Source: Chondrus crispus (taxonomy: Eukaryota > Rhodophyta > Florideophyceae > Gigartinales > Gigartinaceae). From it: DNA of 64,000 nucleotides. How positions within the stretch are numbered: position 1 is the stretch's first letter; the number at the start of each line of letters is the position of its first letter. The position numbers and the translations under genes were made by a program. Positions 22,401 through 30,039 of the stretch are shown here, in pieces. The notes beneath the pieces were generated by a model. That model was given only the letters and a program-made list of their open reading frames with translations. It ran no database searches and was not told the DNA's origin. The stretch is from assembly GCF_000350225.1 (NCBI RefSeq), contig NW_005178726.1:83437-147436 (forward strand), written 5' to 3'.

Positions 22401-23105
22401 GGACAGCAGATTTTCCCTGACTTGCGGGGTGTGGACCGCCGGTACTGTCAGCTTGTTATTCTTCTGTGTGATGGTTATGCGTCCCGTGTGTGTTATTGGC
22501 GCGCGGTGTCCCGTGGCTGTCGTGGTTAGTGTCCCGGTGCTGCGTGGCATATTCGCGTGGGGTCGTGCGGTATGCGTGGGGTTTGCACCGGAGTCTAGTA
22601 TAAAATTTGGCTTACCGTCGGTTGTGTTTTCTGCGTCGGTAAGTGTCGCTTCAAGCGTGTGTATGCGTTCTTGCAACTCGTGCAAGGCGCTCTGCTGCGG
22701 GTCTGTGTCGCTGTCGTAGGCGTGTGCTGCTTGCGCGTTGGCTGTGTTGGTGCGGGATGTTTTTCTACGTGCGTAGCATTTTTCTGTTGTGTGTGTTAGG
22801 CTGCCGTGATGTATGCACCATGGCCCCTGGTGTCCCTTTGGTCGAGGGTATGTTGTTGTGCCTCGGGCTGGTCGTGGGACTCGTGCTCGTGGTGTTCTGT
22901 GTCGAGTTGCGTGCTGTGGTGCCGTGGTGGTGGGTGTGTCCTGATGATGTCCGGTGTTAGGCTTTGCATGATGGCTCGGCGTAGTTGGTCTGCTCGTTTT
23001 TGGTTGGAGGCCTCCGTGCTTGGATCGGGGTCCGGTGTGTGGGGTGCTTCGATCTGTGCGATGGCGTCGATTGTCCGTGCGTAGATTTCCAGTGCGTCGT
23101 ACCAA
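19422..23105 (-). CDS. element B pol polyprotein (Ty1/copia)
   Basis: A 1227-codon open frame. Domains in order: zinc-knuckle-like CIHHGSLTHTTEKC at about residues 97-110; protease active site LDSGA near 171; pre-integrase WHLKLNHANPKT ... CSGCIYGK near 350-400; integrase DVCGPIKP (D), LLITDNAKEYL (D) and PQENALAERINRTL (E); RT IEHFDITGAYLHEQY (D) and the ISMDDFLP box (MDD in place of VDD); RNase H FSDADYAND, CEAEYIAAA, LHVDNTAAV and KADILTKPL. The first ~90 residues overlap gag out of frame and are probably not native. All catalytic residues I can place are present. It encodes reverse transcription and integration functions in cytoplasmic particles. Confidence 0.88.
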   Translation of the reverse strand: MVRRTGNLRTDNRRHRTDRSTPHTGPRSKHGGLQPKTSRPTTPSHHAKPNTGHHQDTPTTTAPQHATRHRTPRARVPRPARGTTTYPRPKGHQGPWCIHHGSLTHTTEKCYARRKTSRTNTANAQAAHAYDSDTDPQQSALHELQERIHTLEATLTDAENTTDGKPNFILDSGANPTHTARPHANMPRSTGTLTTTATGHRAPITHTGRITITQKNNKLTVPAVHTPQVRENLLSVHDLTTHGQVTFSRNKATLHQPIHLPPPIMTATFRQGQYRLDQNATAKGARTYHRKNKPVTKTQSHAKPSTKPPATAPTGQRSSYIPLHTQRPRAPNMRTAPAPPPKYKKTTQAHKQMSEWHLKLNHANPKTIAHMSKHRLLSALPQGLSDTSASITCSGCIYGKTARRPHKRAKHTADIGHSLSSDVCGPIKPTSSHNANYFLTIIDTNTRYIWVHYLNNLAQVPQALITAIDQVATENGQQPRLLITDNAKEYLAQQVQDKLRQRGITYRATTPYTPQENALAERINRTLMDKVRATLSHSNLHAKHWQDALQDAVYKYHITYHHGIGALPHTKWYGAAPRIKSLTTFGQIGYIPNLKPHLPKLHNKATPVRYMYGLDDTHICVQNLQTRRYQKIRAIDFKPYTKQRDPCNPTTAVFLTKRKQKRNSKATKIPTKITRTTAPPKTRKQATKFPDAAEWQKAHDAELDQLDSMHAIDWHSPTPNIPKRDILPTTMTYRYKHSSASANPARKARCSIRGDLMKPTVHYDPDKTATYMADRTTIRTLFAIAASMNMHIEHFDITGAYLHEQYQHHKKVFVWQPPRFNGTYKHKSPHGQLKGNLYGTPAAANIYSTQLHNHLKKNGYKQLRSDTSLFTKRDNHDIILIGISMDDFLPVATNPTMIDALYKVLRAKYKVKRLGRPEKYLNWTIQYRKEGIHISQPQHIDSVVAMLAQTQSNPQRTPYLDGVKVDPPTNEETTREEIAAIYSSAVGEIRYIADSTRPDIAFAATTLARALKGPTQRHWKLLQRLAQYLHTTRTEGILMPSGTKEGITIDAFSDADYANDETTRKSVTGTITLLNGSPVQWLSRQQPIVAKSTCEAEYIAAAETATLTIWLANMMKETSIPTRQPVLHVDNTAAVQMAKNTGATRRRKCIDVRYHFLHETVQTGKLKVSHIPTTEQKADILTKPLKNTLFQKHKHSIQINPPPAPTGSPRVRGSVVPSRTENDAQPS
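19465..19473 (-). promoter_or_regulatory. polypurine tract of element B
   Basis: CCGGGGGAG on the minus strand, directly before the TGTGGTT start of the 3' LTR: the expected site for plus-strand DNA priming. Its position fixes the LTR start. Confidence 0.75.
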
Positions 23106-23170
23106 AATGTGTAGTTGGTTGTGTCGAGGCGCGGGAGCTGTCCCGATGTGGGTGCGTGCGGATCTGTCAT
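22796..23170 (-). CDS. element B gag N-terminal part (truncated)
   Basis: Starts MTDPHAPTSGQLPRLD and has the typical opening of copia gag (LDTTNYTFWYDALEIYAR ... LRRAIMQSLTPDI). After about residue 75 the frame loses similarity, and the zinc knuckle belonging to gag appears in the other frame of the pol ORF. Roughly the central capsid part of gag is missing, so a deletion plus frameshift is likely. Compare element A, where this region is about 150 residues longer. Confidence 0.65.
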   Translation of the reverse strand: MTDPHAPTSGQLPRLDTTNYTFWYDALEIYARTIDAIAQIEAPHTPDPDPSTEASNQKRADQLRRAIMQSLTPDIIRTHPPPRHHSTQLDTEHHEHESHDQPEAQQHTLDQRDTRGHGAYITAA

Positions 23171-23285
23171 GTCGGTTGCTTGTGTGCAGGGGTGTGGGAG
23201 GTGGGTTAGTCGTGGCGCTGCTGTTTGTCGCGGTGGGGATTGGTGTTCGTTTGCCGCGGATCGGTTGTCAGTGGTAGTGTGTGGT

Positions 23286-23295
23286 GCCCATAACC
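23286..23295 (-). promoter_or_regulatory. primer-binding site of element B
   Basis: GGTTATGGGC on the minus strand, immediately inside the 5' LTR. It is complementary to GCCCATAACC, the anticodon stem-loop of eukaryotic initiator tRNA-Met. Known copia-group elements use such a half-tRNA primer cut in the anticodon loop. Confidence 0.8.
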
Positions 23296-23434
23296 TGTGA
23301 TGCCAAGATCAAGACCGATGCCTCCGACCCCCGAAGGTGGCGGAGGCGACGGCGACTTTACTCTGTTTGCTATGGTAGCCCTAAATGGCGGTGTGCCCTA
23401 TCTGTGAGGGCTGCCTTATCTGGATGGAACCACA
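23296..23434 (-). repeat. right (5') LTR of element B, 139 bp
   Basis: Starts TGTGGTTCCATCC and ends GGCATCACA in element orientation. The 57-bp block present in the other LTR is absent. Confidence 0.92.
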
Positions 23435-23439
23435 TTGCA
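23435..23439. repeat. target-site duplication of element B, right copy
   Basis: TTGCA, identical to 19264-19268. Confidence 0.9.
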
Positions 23440-23492
23440 AGAGTGTGGACGCGGTTACCTGCACTAATTCGAGGATCATTGACGCTCACCAT
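23440..23492 (-). pseudogene. piggyBac-like transposase, N-terminal fragment with start codon
   Basis: An ATG at 23492 opens a frame beginning MVSVNDPRISAGN. It reaches the element B insertion after about 19 codons. Collapsing the TTGCA duplication continues it exactly in frame into the main transposase (LARLLTAQSK at 19263 downward). This proves that the two pieces were one gene. Confidence 0.85.
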
Positions 23493-23682
23493 TTTGAAGA
23501 AATTTACGGAAGAGGAAGACGAAAGTGTTGATTAGGGAAGACTTAGATACGGAATTGAATGTTTTCTGGTTTGCCAACGTTTAGTACTCTAGTCGTAAGC
23601 TTTTCACTACAGTAGCGATAAATTTCTATTCGAATTGCAAAAGCCCGCCTAAAAACTGGCCTCATATGAGGCCATTTGTCAC

Positions 23683-24313
23683 CTAGACACTAGCTCCGGA
23701 GCTGTTAGGAAGAGCCGTATTAGAGGGTTGGCGACGGGCGTTAGTAGGCGCATATCGGAAGAAGGATGGTGTGCATCCAGAGTCGGAGTAGTATTTGTGA
23801 GACGGGGTGTGCTGTACCTGTGCCATGTCCTCTTCATTGCCGCTGCCTTTGTGCTGGTCGGGCTCCTCCGTGTGCTCCGTGTTGTAGGGGGAATAATGGC
23901 AGTCATTGTAATCTTCGGGCTCTTGTATGTGCTGAACGGCGTTGGCGCTGTTGCGTGCGCGGTTGAATGCGTCGGTTCGGCGGAAGCGACCGCGGCCCCT
24001 GCCGCGTGAGGGGTTGTATCCTGCCGTTTGCGCGGGTCGCCGTTGGTTGTAGCCTTGGTACGGGGGGCGTCGTTCGTGTTGCAGTTTTTGGAGCTGCTGG
24101 CATTCGTTCGTGTGGTGGGAGTTGGAATGGTGGAATGTGCACCAGGTGCAGGTTGTCCCTGTCTTTTGTGGGTTGATGGTTTCGGCTGCTGGTATGAATA
24201 GGTCTAGCAGCTGTCGGAGTTCACGGATAGTGGTCGTTCTGTGCGCGAGCAGGCTCGCTTTGTGCTGGCGGAGGGCCGGGCGTGACGCCTGTAGTACAAT
24301 TCCGTGCCACAAC
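23683..24313 (-). pseudogene. element A: gag C-terminal part and protease active site
   Basis: The native frame starts at GIVLQASRPALRQHK and contains a zinc-knuckle-like CTWCTFHHSNSHHTNEC, an arginine/glycine-rich basic segment (SRGRGRGRFRRTD), and the retropepsin active site YYSDSGCTPSFF. It ends at a TAG just before the piggyBac-like insertion. The protease continues on the other side at 16740. The residues between 24314 and 24495 in this frame belong to the 611-bp insertion. Confidence 0.8.
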
Positions 24314-24924
24314 CCCCCGGCGAGATGATAACCGCGCGGGAGGGCGGGTGCTACTGTAGCGAGCAGGCGTACACGCGCCCGCCGCCGTGCACAGTAGTAC
24401 CCCAAGGGTCCGACGTGGGACAGCCGGTAACAGCGGGCGTGACCACGGGTAACATGTGGCACAACTGTTAGCCGGGATCGTGGCCACGGGCACACGTGTA
24501 TAATCCGTACGGTGGCTAACTAGTAATTAGTAGTTAATGACACAAATTAGCCAATTTAGCACAGTAGCTGGTATGCAGCAAGTAACAGCTACTGTAGCGG
24601 GACAGGTGTCCTGGCGTCCCACTTAGGGGTTAAGACTGGGGGCACCTGCCACGTTCCAGTAAACGGGAGGCAGACTCGCCTCCCTTCCCTTTACGGCTAA
24701 TTGCTATCCCGTTCCGGTTTCCCTTCTAGTCTCAGGCTTCTAACCCGTGACCGGCCGTCTGGATCTAACACCACCGACCGGCTGCGCGTCACCAGCCACG
24801 TGAGCCTTCCCTCTTTTCGAATCCTTCTGTACGGTTTGCGTTCGAGCGTGGGTTACCCAGCGGCGCGCGCTCCCTTATCTGTAACCCCCCTCGTTTCCGA
24901 GTGGTCGGGACGAAGGTAGTTATA
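24314..24924. mobile_element. 611-bp non-autonomous insertion in gag of element A
   Basis: Flanked by CCACAAC at 24307-24313 and 24925-24931, a 7-bp direct duplication. Removing the insert plus one duplicate (618 bp) restores the copia gag frame exactly (IIHGLALW to HGIVLQ). The insert is GC-rich, non-coding, and shares a core with 11683-12320. Possible imperfect terminal similarity: GATAACCGCGC at the left and TATAACTACC at the right in inverse orientation. The class is unknown; a 7-bp duplication would fit a SINE-like or some DNA elements. Confidence 0.8.
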
Positions 24925-25596
24925 CCACAACGCCAGCCCATGTATGATGTATGATATGGTTACGCGTGCGTCTGTGAGTCCTGGGACTTTGGCGCGTAGC
25001 ATGGCTTCACGGTGACTGAGGTGTCCGGTGATGTAGTCTTCTATGGTCTCGCGCGGTTTGATGGTGATCGTCGTGGCTTTGGCTCGTAACCCTTCGTGTT
25101 CTTCGGGTGTGTCGTCATCCTCGTAGTGTGTCTTGATGTTGGCAAGCATGTCGGCTGGCGACAGCTGGAGGACGTCATATCCTATGATGCATAAAGTTTC
25201 CCGTCAGATCGTCGAGCCGATGATGCAGCCGACCTTGGCGATCTCCCTGGCGTGTTTCTGTGTCTGTTCAGGATCAGCGCTGGAGCTAGGCGGAGCGCCC
25301 TGGACGGTGAGTTCGTTCAGACCGAGTTCCTGGATGTAGTTCATAACAGCGAATTGCCAGATGTCATAGTTGTTTTTCGTGAGGGTAGGGATGGAAATAG
25401 TGTATGGGGACGTCATGTCTGGTGTGCGGTCGGCAGTTTGCGGCGCGTTGTGTGTGTTGATGTTGTCGAGGGGTTCCTGCGCGGTGGCGTTGACGTATAG
25501 ATTGTTGATGTGCTGTCGTCGGTTGAGTCGTCTCGAGCGCAGGGCGCGCGGGGTAGCGTGGTTCAGAGTGGAGGTCGTCACGGGGAGCGAGGCCAC
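24925..25596 (-). pseudogene. element A: gag N-terminal part
   Basis: Opens with an ATG at 25596, 20 bp inside the LTR. It reads through copia gag features (TKNNYDIWQFAVMNYIQELG, ITIKPRETIEDYITGHL, DARVTISYIIHGL) in one frame, broken by a single TGA at 25204-25206 that looks like a CGA-to-TGA change. The downstream part continues beyond the 611-bp insertion in the same frame. Confidence 0.8.
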
Positions 25597-25615
25597 TCGA
25601 AGATAGGGTCCATAA

Positions 25616-25724
25616 CGTAAGGTGCGAGGAGGTAGGGGAACGCTAACTCCGGGCGCCGCCGTCGGAGGCCCGGGTCACACTTTAATATAAGTGTGATTTA
25701 GGGCTAATCTGTGGTGCCCTTACA
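25616..25724 (-). repeat. right (5') LTR of element A
   Basis: 109 bp, partner of 13257-13365. The inner end is followed on the minus strand by GTTATGGAC, the likely primer-binding site. Confidence 0.9.
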
Positions 25725-28700
25725 ATTTCCGTACTGGGGCGGCATGTTCCGAAGAGATTCCGAACATGCGCTGTTGTGAGAATTTTACGGCTTTGTTTTA
25801 ATGCAAGCATGATAGCGGCGCAGGTACTGGGAGATTTCATATACATAACAATGAGACATGTTTGTTTTACCAAGTAATTGCATTTGACGAAACTTCAAAT
25901 TTAAGACAAGCTTTTGAATGAAAAGGCGGGAAGAACTCATTTGAACTCAAACGATCATAGTTTGCACCACCTGATCTCTTAATCTTCCGAATTACAGTAT
26001 TTAGTACTGTGTTACTGAGGTAGTTCCTCAGGGCAACTCACCTCTTCTGACTCGTAGTTAGTCATCGTCCCTGTTCCATTAAGAAAGGAAGACACGGACA
26101 AGCCTCAAACCCTTCACCAACGTTTGCAGACGGACCGTAAGCAACGCTATTCCGATGCAGGCGAGTATCTGCGCTTGGCCAGCGAAGTCATGGGACCTCA
26201 TCATACGTGATGACAGTCGGCATCTGTGGCTCGAGAAGCAACTTTACATCAAACACGGTTTTGATACAGAGGAGCAATTGAAAGACTCGATTTAGAAGGT
26301 TTGAAGGGCAGTTAGCGGAGGCCCGTTGCAGAAGATTTACTGTGGCGTAGGTCTGTGTATGCTGCTAGCGCTTATTGAAAAGAGACGAGCGACGAAGTAC
26401 GGGAAGGAAGTGGTTTTAGTTCCTGTTTTCTATGAAAATCCATCATAAATAAATAAGTTTTTCGCTTATTTATTTTTATGAAGGATTTTCATAGATAGCG
26501 GCCCATGTGTTCAACAAAGCACCAATGAGAGTGAATATTTGATCATTTCTTTCACGTCCCGTCTTTTAGAAAGACAGGACGTGCTCGCTTTTATAAGCTC
26601 GGTCTGTATCATGCGAAAACGTGGGAGACCGGGGAGTACTCATTTATTTTGCATACTGTAGATGTAAGTGAAAAACTGAGATATAAGGTCGTAGTCTCTC
26701 AAGAGGTATATCATATTTGAAACATCTAAGCTTCTGGATTCATACTATAATTAGTCTTCATGTATTCGAGTTCAACGTGACTGATATTTCATTTTGTCTT
26801 GGACGTGTTTGAGCGCGCAATAAGTAATTTCATGATTATTAATAGTGCACTTGGATTCGCATATATTACTTTTAACATTTTTCGCAATAAGTGATGATTT
26901 AAAAGGAGCTATAACATGACATGGCGCTTTTCCAATTGCGTAACCGGGAAAAAGGTGAAAAAGGTATCCTTCCATATAAAATTGACAAAAAGTAGCTTAT
27001 GGAGTAGATGTTATTAAATTTAGAAGAGCCGTTTGCAGGATCCAGTGATTCTTTCAAGTGAATGTTAACAAAATAACCATAGAAGCATTTTCAAGTACCT
27101 CAGGGCTTGAGTGTGTTTTCGTGTATAAAAAAAGGAGAAAAACATGCGAAATATGCATATTCTAGTAGACATTCGTCTGTCATACTCGTATCCCTTACGT
27201 CCATGGGTCTCTCTTGAGGGTCGCTTCTCAGTGCCTCATGGGAAGCTATTGTATATATGTTTATTAATTTTCAGCCATTGATTTGTGGGCGGGTACGAAT
27301 TTCATAGAAAGATCCCCATGCGGACCCGCATCGGGTTCGAATATTGAGAAATCTTCTTCTTCAGACGGGCCGCTCTCGAATTGCATATATGTCCGGGTAG
27401 ATATTTAGAAACGCCTCCACATCCTCGTTCTCATTTCAAGAGTTTGGTTTTCCTCGAGATAGTGTCGGAAGACATGGTTGGGACAAACAAGTTGCAGTTA
27501 GAGAGGGCTGCCTACACTCCATGAAGGGAACGGGAGGTGGAGATAGCGTTGCACTTCTCTTCAGAATTATTGATTCTCTGAGCACACTGCAGTATTGACG
27601 CGGGAACCTCTTCCCCTCAGCCTAACTTGGTGTTGAGATTGAGAAAAACCTGGAGTGGATATGTGTTTTAGGATTGTGAGGGAGGAGAAGGTGGCAGGTC
27701 CAGCCAAAAATATGATTTTCGATACACGCTGAATCTAAACGCAAGATGAACTTGTTCAAATATGGAAGAGCACACTTTTATATGGTTATCAAAATGATAT
27801 TAGGTAAGTATCAGATAAATTTATCCCAAAGGATAGAAGTCCTGACTAGAGCCAAAATTAGATGTTGATCACAGTTAGTGACAACATCAAATAGCTTGCG
27901 GAACCTCTGGATGCTTTGTACAAGGAATGTAGCGCATGAACGTCCACCGTTCAAAATCTGAGTCTTCACTAGTGGTTGCTCTGTGTCGAACAGAGGAACG
28001 ACTCCAAACGTTACTGGAAAAAGCAGGGCTCGGTACGACATGAAGGCCTGGGTACAACGAAGCTTTCATACATGTTAATTTTCTATATTTTTTCATCCCC
28101 TACCATTTTAGTATCGCACAGATGAATCATCGAGAACCTTTTTTTTTTGACATCGTTGATGGAATCGTGTCATTACTGGTTTGCAGAAGGGAGTCTGTTT
28201 CTATTCACTATATTCTGTTCTGTCGACCAACGTGATAACTCGTGAGACAGACATAACGCCCTAGCCAAAAAAAATTACAATAGCAGAAAAAGAGAGACAA
28301 AAATCGGAAATATGCGAGAAGAGGGTTAAGAAGAAAACAGATAACACGCAACTGGAAGTTGTCATTTTAGCAAAGAGTGCAGACTCGGTAGCATTTTGCG
28401 AAGTATGAGGAAAAGCTACTGAGTGTGCTTGAGTCGACAAACTTGCCAGATTTGACATGAGTGAAGCCTTTGGGGAAGTTTGAACAACGGAGAGTTGAGA
28501 TTTCTTGATTTGCGGAAATGGAGGGATGCGAATGAAGAGCGGAGTGCGAAGCGTAAAAAGAGGGGAAATAGGATAGCATGAAATGCATTAACTAGTGACG
28601 GGGCATATAATGGGATGAGACGCGGGAGGAAGCAACGCATTTGCTTGATGACGATGACCCCTCCCATGAGGGTGGAGCAAACCTCTGCCCATCCTACTGT

Positions 28701-29149
28701 TCCGCACTGTACGCGCAGTCTTGTGGGTTGGCCGGGGCAAGGGATGTCACGCGTGACAGCGGGGAGGTTTGTTTAAAGAAGAATGTCGTATATTTTCGTG
28801 CCCTGGGCTGCTTCGAGAGAGCGCCCTGTATGCCGGCAATCCAGCATTGACTGGGCTCTTGGCCATTCGGTACACGCTTGTTCTGTACAGGACATACCTG
28901 TACCCTCGATTGTGCGCCATGACCGATTCGATTTCCATACCTCTCTAACAACGTCGCAAAACCTGGAATACCTTATTCCATACCTCTTTTTACCCCCCTC
29001 CCCCCCCTCCCTCAGGCCCTACACCCCCCTCCCCCTCCCAACCCCGCCGCTCCCCGCACCTCTGTCGAGGAGAAAGTCTTCTTTGAGACAAGCCCGCAAA
29101 ATTACAAAGGACACCCAACGACCCCCGCCACAAACGTACCGCTTTCATC
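25725..29149. other. gene-poor, AT-richer stretch
   Basis: No supported gene; the short frames conflict on both strands. Two hairpins: 26430-26494 (about 29-nt arms with a mismatch and a small indel, ~7-nt loop) and 26553-26583 (14-nt arms, one mismatch, 3-nt loop). A 77-codon minus-strand frame at 27811-28041 has no recognisable motif. Pyrimidine-rich sequence begins near 28985. Confidence 0.45.
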
Positions 29150-29249
29150 NNNNNNNNNNNNNNNNNNNNNNNNNNNNNNNNNNNNNNNNNNNNNNNNNNN
29201 NNNNNNNNNNNNNNNNNNNNNNNNNNNNNNNNNNNNNNNNNNNNNNNNN
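29150..29249. other. assembly gap, 100 N
   Basis: Placeholder-length gap inside a very C-rich pyrimidine tract; a 16-C run follows at 29318-29333. Such tracts commonly stop sequencing. Confidence 0.98.
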
Positions 29250-30039
29250 TTTCTTCCCTTAAATCTCCCCCCCCTGTTCAATATTCTCATATTCCCGCCC
29301 CCTCCGAATCTTTAATTCCCCCCCCCCCCCCCCTCTCACCCTCACCCCGGCACCCCCTGCCCCTGTCCCGCGCCGCAAGCCTCTCGTCTCTGCCATTTCC
29401 TCATCAACGTTGTGCACTTCCTCGCACGCCTTTTACGCAGCCTGGCCCTTTCACTACTGGCTTCGTTCATTGAGTACCTCTCCCAAAGCTCGCTCAGCAG
29501 TCCTCAGGCGCCTCACACACTGAGTTCTGCTTCACTGACCCGTGACAGAGTGTAGCAAGCAAGCACCTCCCTTACCGAGTGCTTCTAATCCTTGTTTCTG
29601 TTCTTGTCCTGCTCTCTCTCGCGCAGGGCCCTACCTCCTACGCTTTGCGTTTGATAACCTCTCAAAAAGGCCCTCCGTCTACATCCCGGCTTCGCTGAAA
29701 TTTTCGAGGCTTCTGTTTCATCTTTTTCAGACTGTTTGCTCTTTGTACCGCCAGTTACACGTGAAGAACCCAGAAGAAGGCTACCAAAGTTTATAACTGG
29801 GTACTGGAACTGGGTCCTTCGTCGCTTTTTATGGAGAAATGCTAAGACTCATTCCAGTTTAAACTCCTCACAATACTATCCACATACCAGCTCGCCGGAC
29901 AAGCACACTTACGCAGATTTCGAGTACCAAGTTTCCTCCTTGATAATCCACGCTGGAGAGAACATATGCAACTAGTCTGGGGAGCGGTCATCGGCACTCA
30001 AGTGTCATCGTCATTCCACCCACACGCCTCCCATGGAAG
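29250..30039. other. pyrimidine-rich 5' flank of the Myb/SANT-like gene
   Basis: No coding gene. C- and CT-rich for 250 bp, then mixed sequence. Probably the promoter and 5' UTR of the next gene. A short out-of-frame ATG at 30033 lies 7 bp upstream of the chosen start. Confidence 0.4.

Larger units (their letters stand above)
19269..23434 (-). mobile_element. Ty1/copia-type LTR retrotransposon B, youngest insertion
   Basis: Complete element of 4,166 bp: TG...CA LTRs, perfect 5-bp TTGCA duplications, primer-binding site, polypurine tract, and an almost entirely open pol. It is inserted near codon 20 of the piggyBac-like transposase. The two LTRs are near identical where they align but differ by a 57-bp block, so they have unequal lengths (139 and 196 bp). 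Gag is shortened and frameshifted relative to pol, so the copy is probably not fully autonomous. Confidence 0.95.
16735..23673 (-). mobile_element. piggyBac-like DNA transposon inserted in element A
   Basis: The 12-bp palindrome CCTCATATGAGG occurs at 16735-16746 and again at 23660-23671 (within GGCCTCATATGAGGCC), immediately flanking a unit that carries a piggyBac-type transposase on the minus strand. Outside these, ATTTG is present on both sides (16730-16734 and 23674-23678), a candidate 5-bp target duplication. The canonical piggyBac TTAA target is not seen. Neither candidate boundary restores the interrupted copia frame, so the exact ends are uncertain, or element A had other indels. Confidence 0.7.
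13257..25724 (-). mobile_element. Ty1/copia-type LTR retrotransposon A, carrying nested insertions
   Basis: Flanked by 109-bp LTRs (13257-13365 and 25616-25724) differing at about six positions, with termini TGTAAGG...CCTTACA. A possible primer-binding site next to the right LTR reads GTTATGG on the minus strand, complementary to the initiator tRNA-Met anticodon region, as known for Drosophila copia. Minus-strand order is gag (right), protease, integrase, RT, RNase H (left). It is interrupted by a 611-bp element and a ~6.9-kb piggyBac-like element and has several stops and frameshifts, so it is dead. I see no matching target duplication at its outer ends. Confidence 0.88.

Noticed and set aside
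19558..23535. Many plus-strand open frames across the copia pol genes
   Set aside because: They are antisense shadows of the minus-strand polyprotein; none has a domain and the minus strand reads complete copia motifs.
13257..25724. A 5-bp target duplication around element A
   Set aside because: Flanks TCATT and ATTTC do not match; the duplication may be lost or the ends rearranged.
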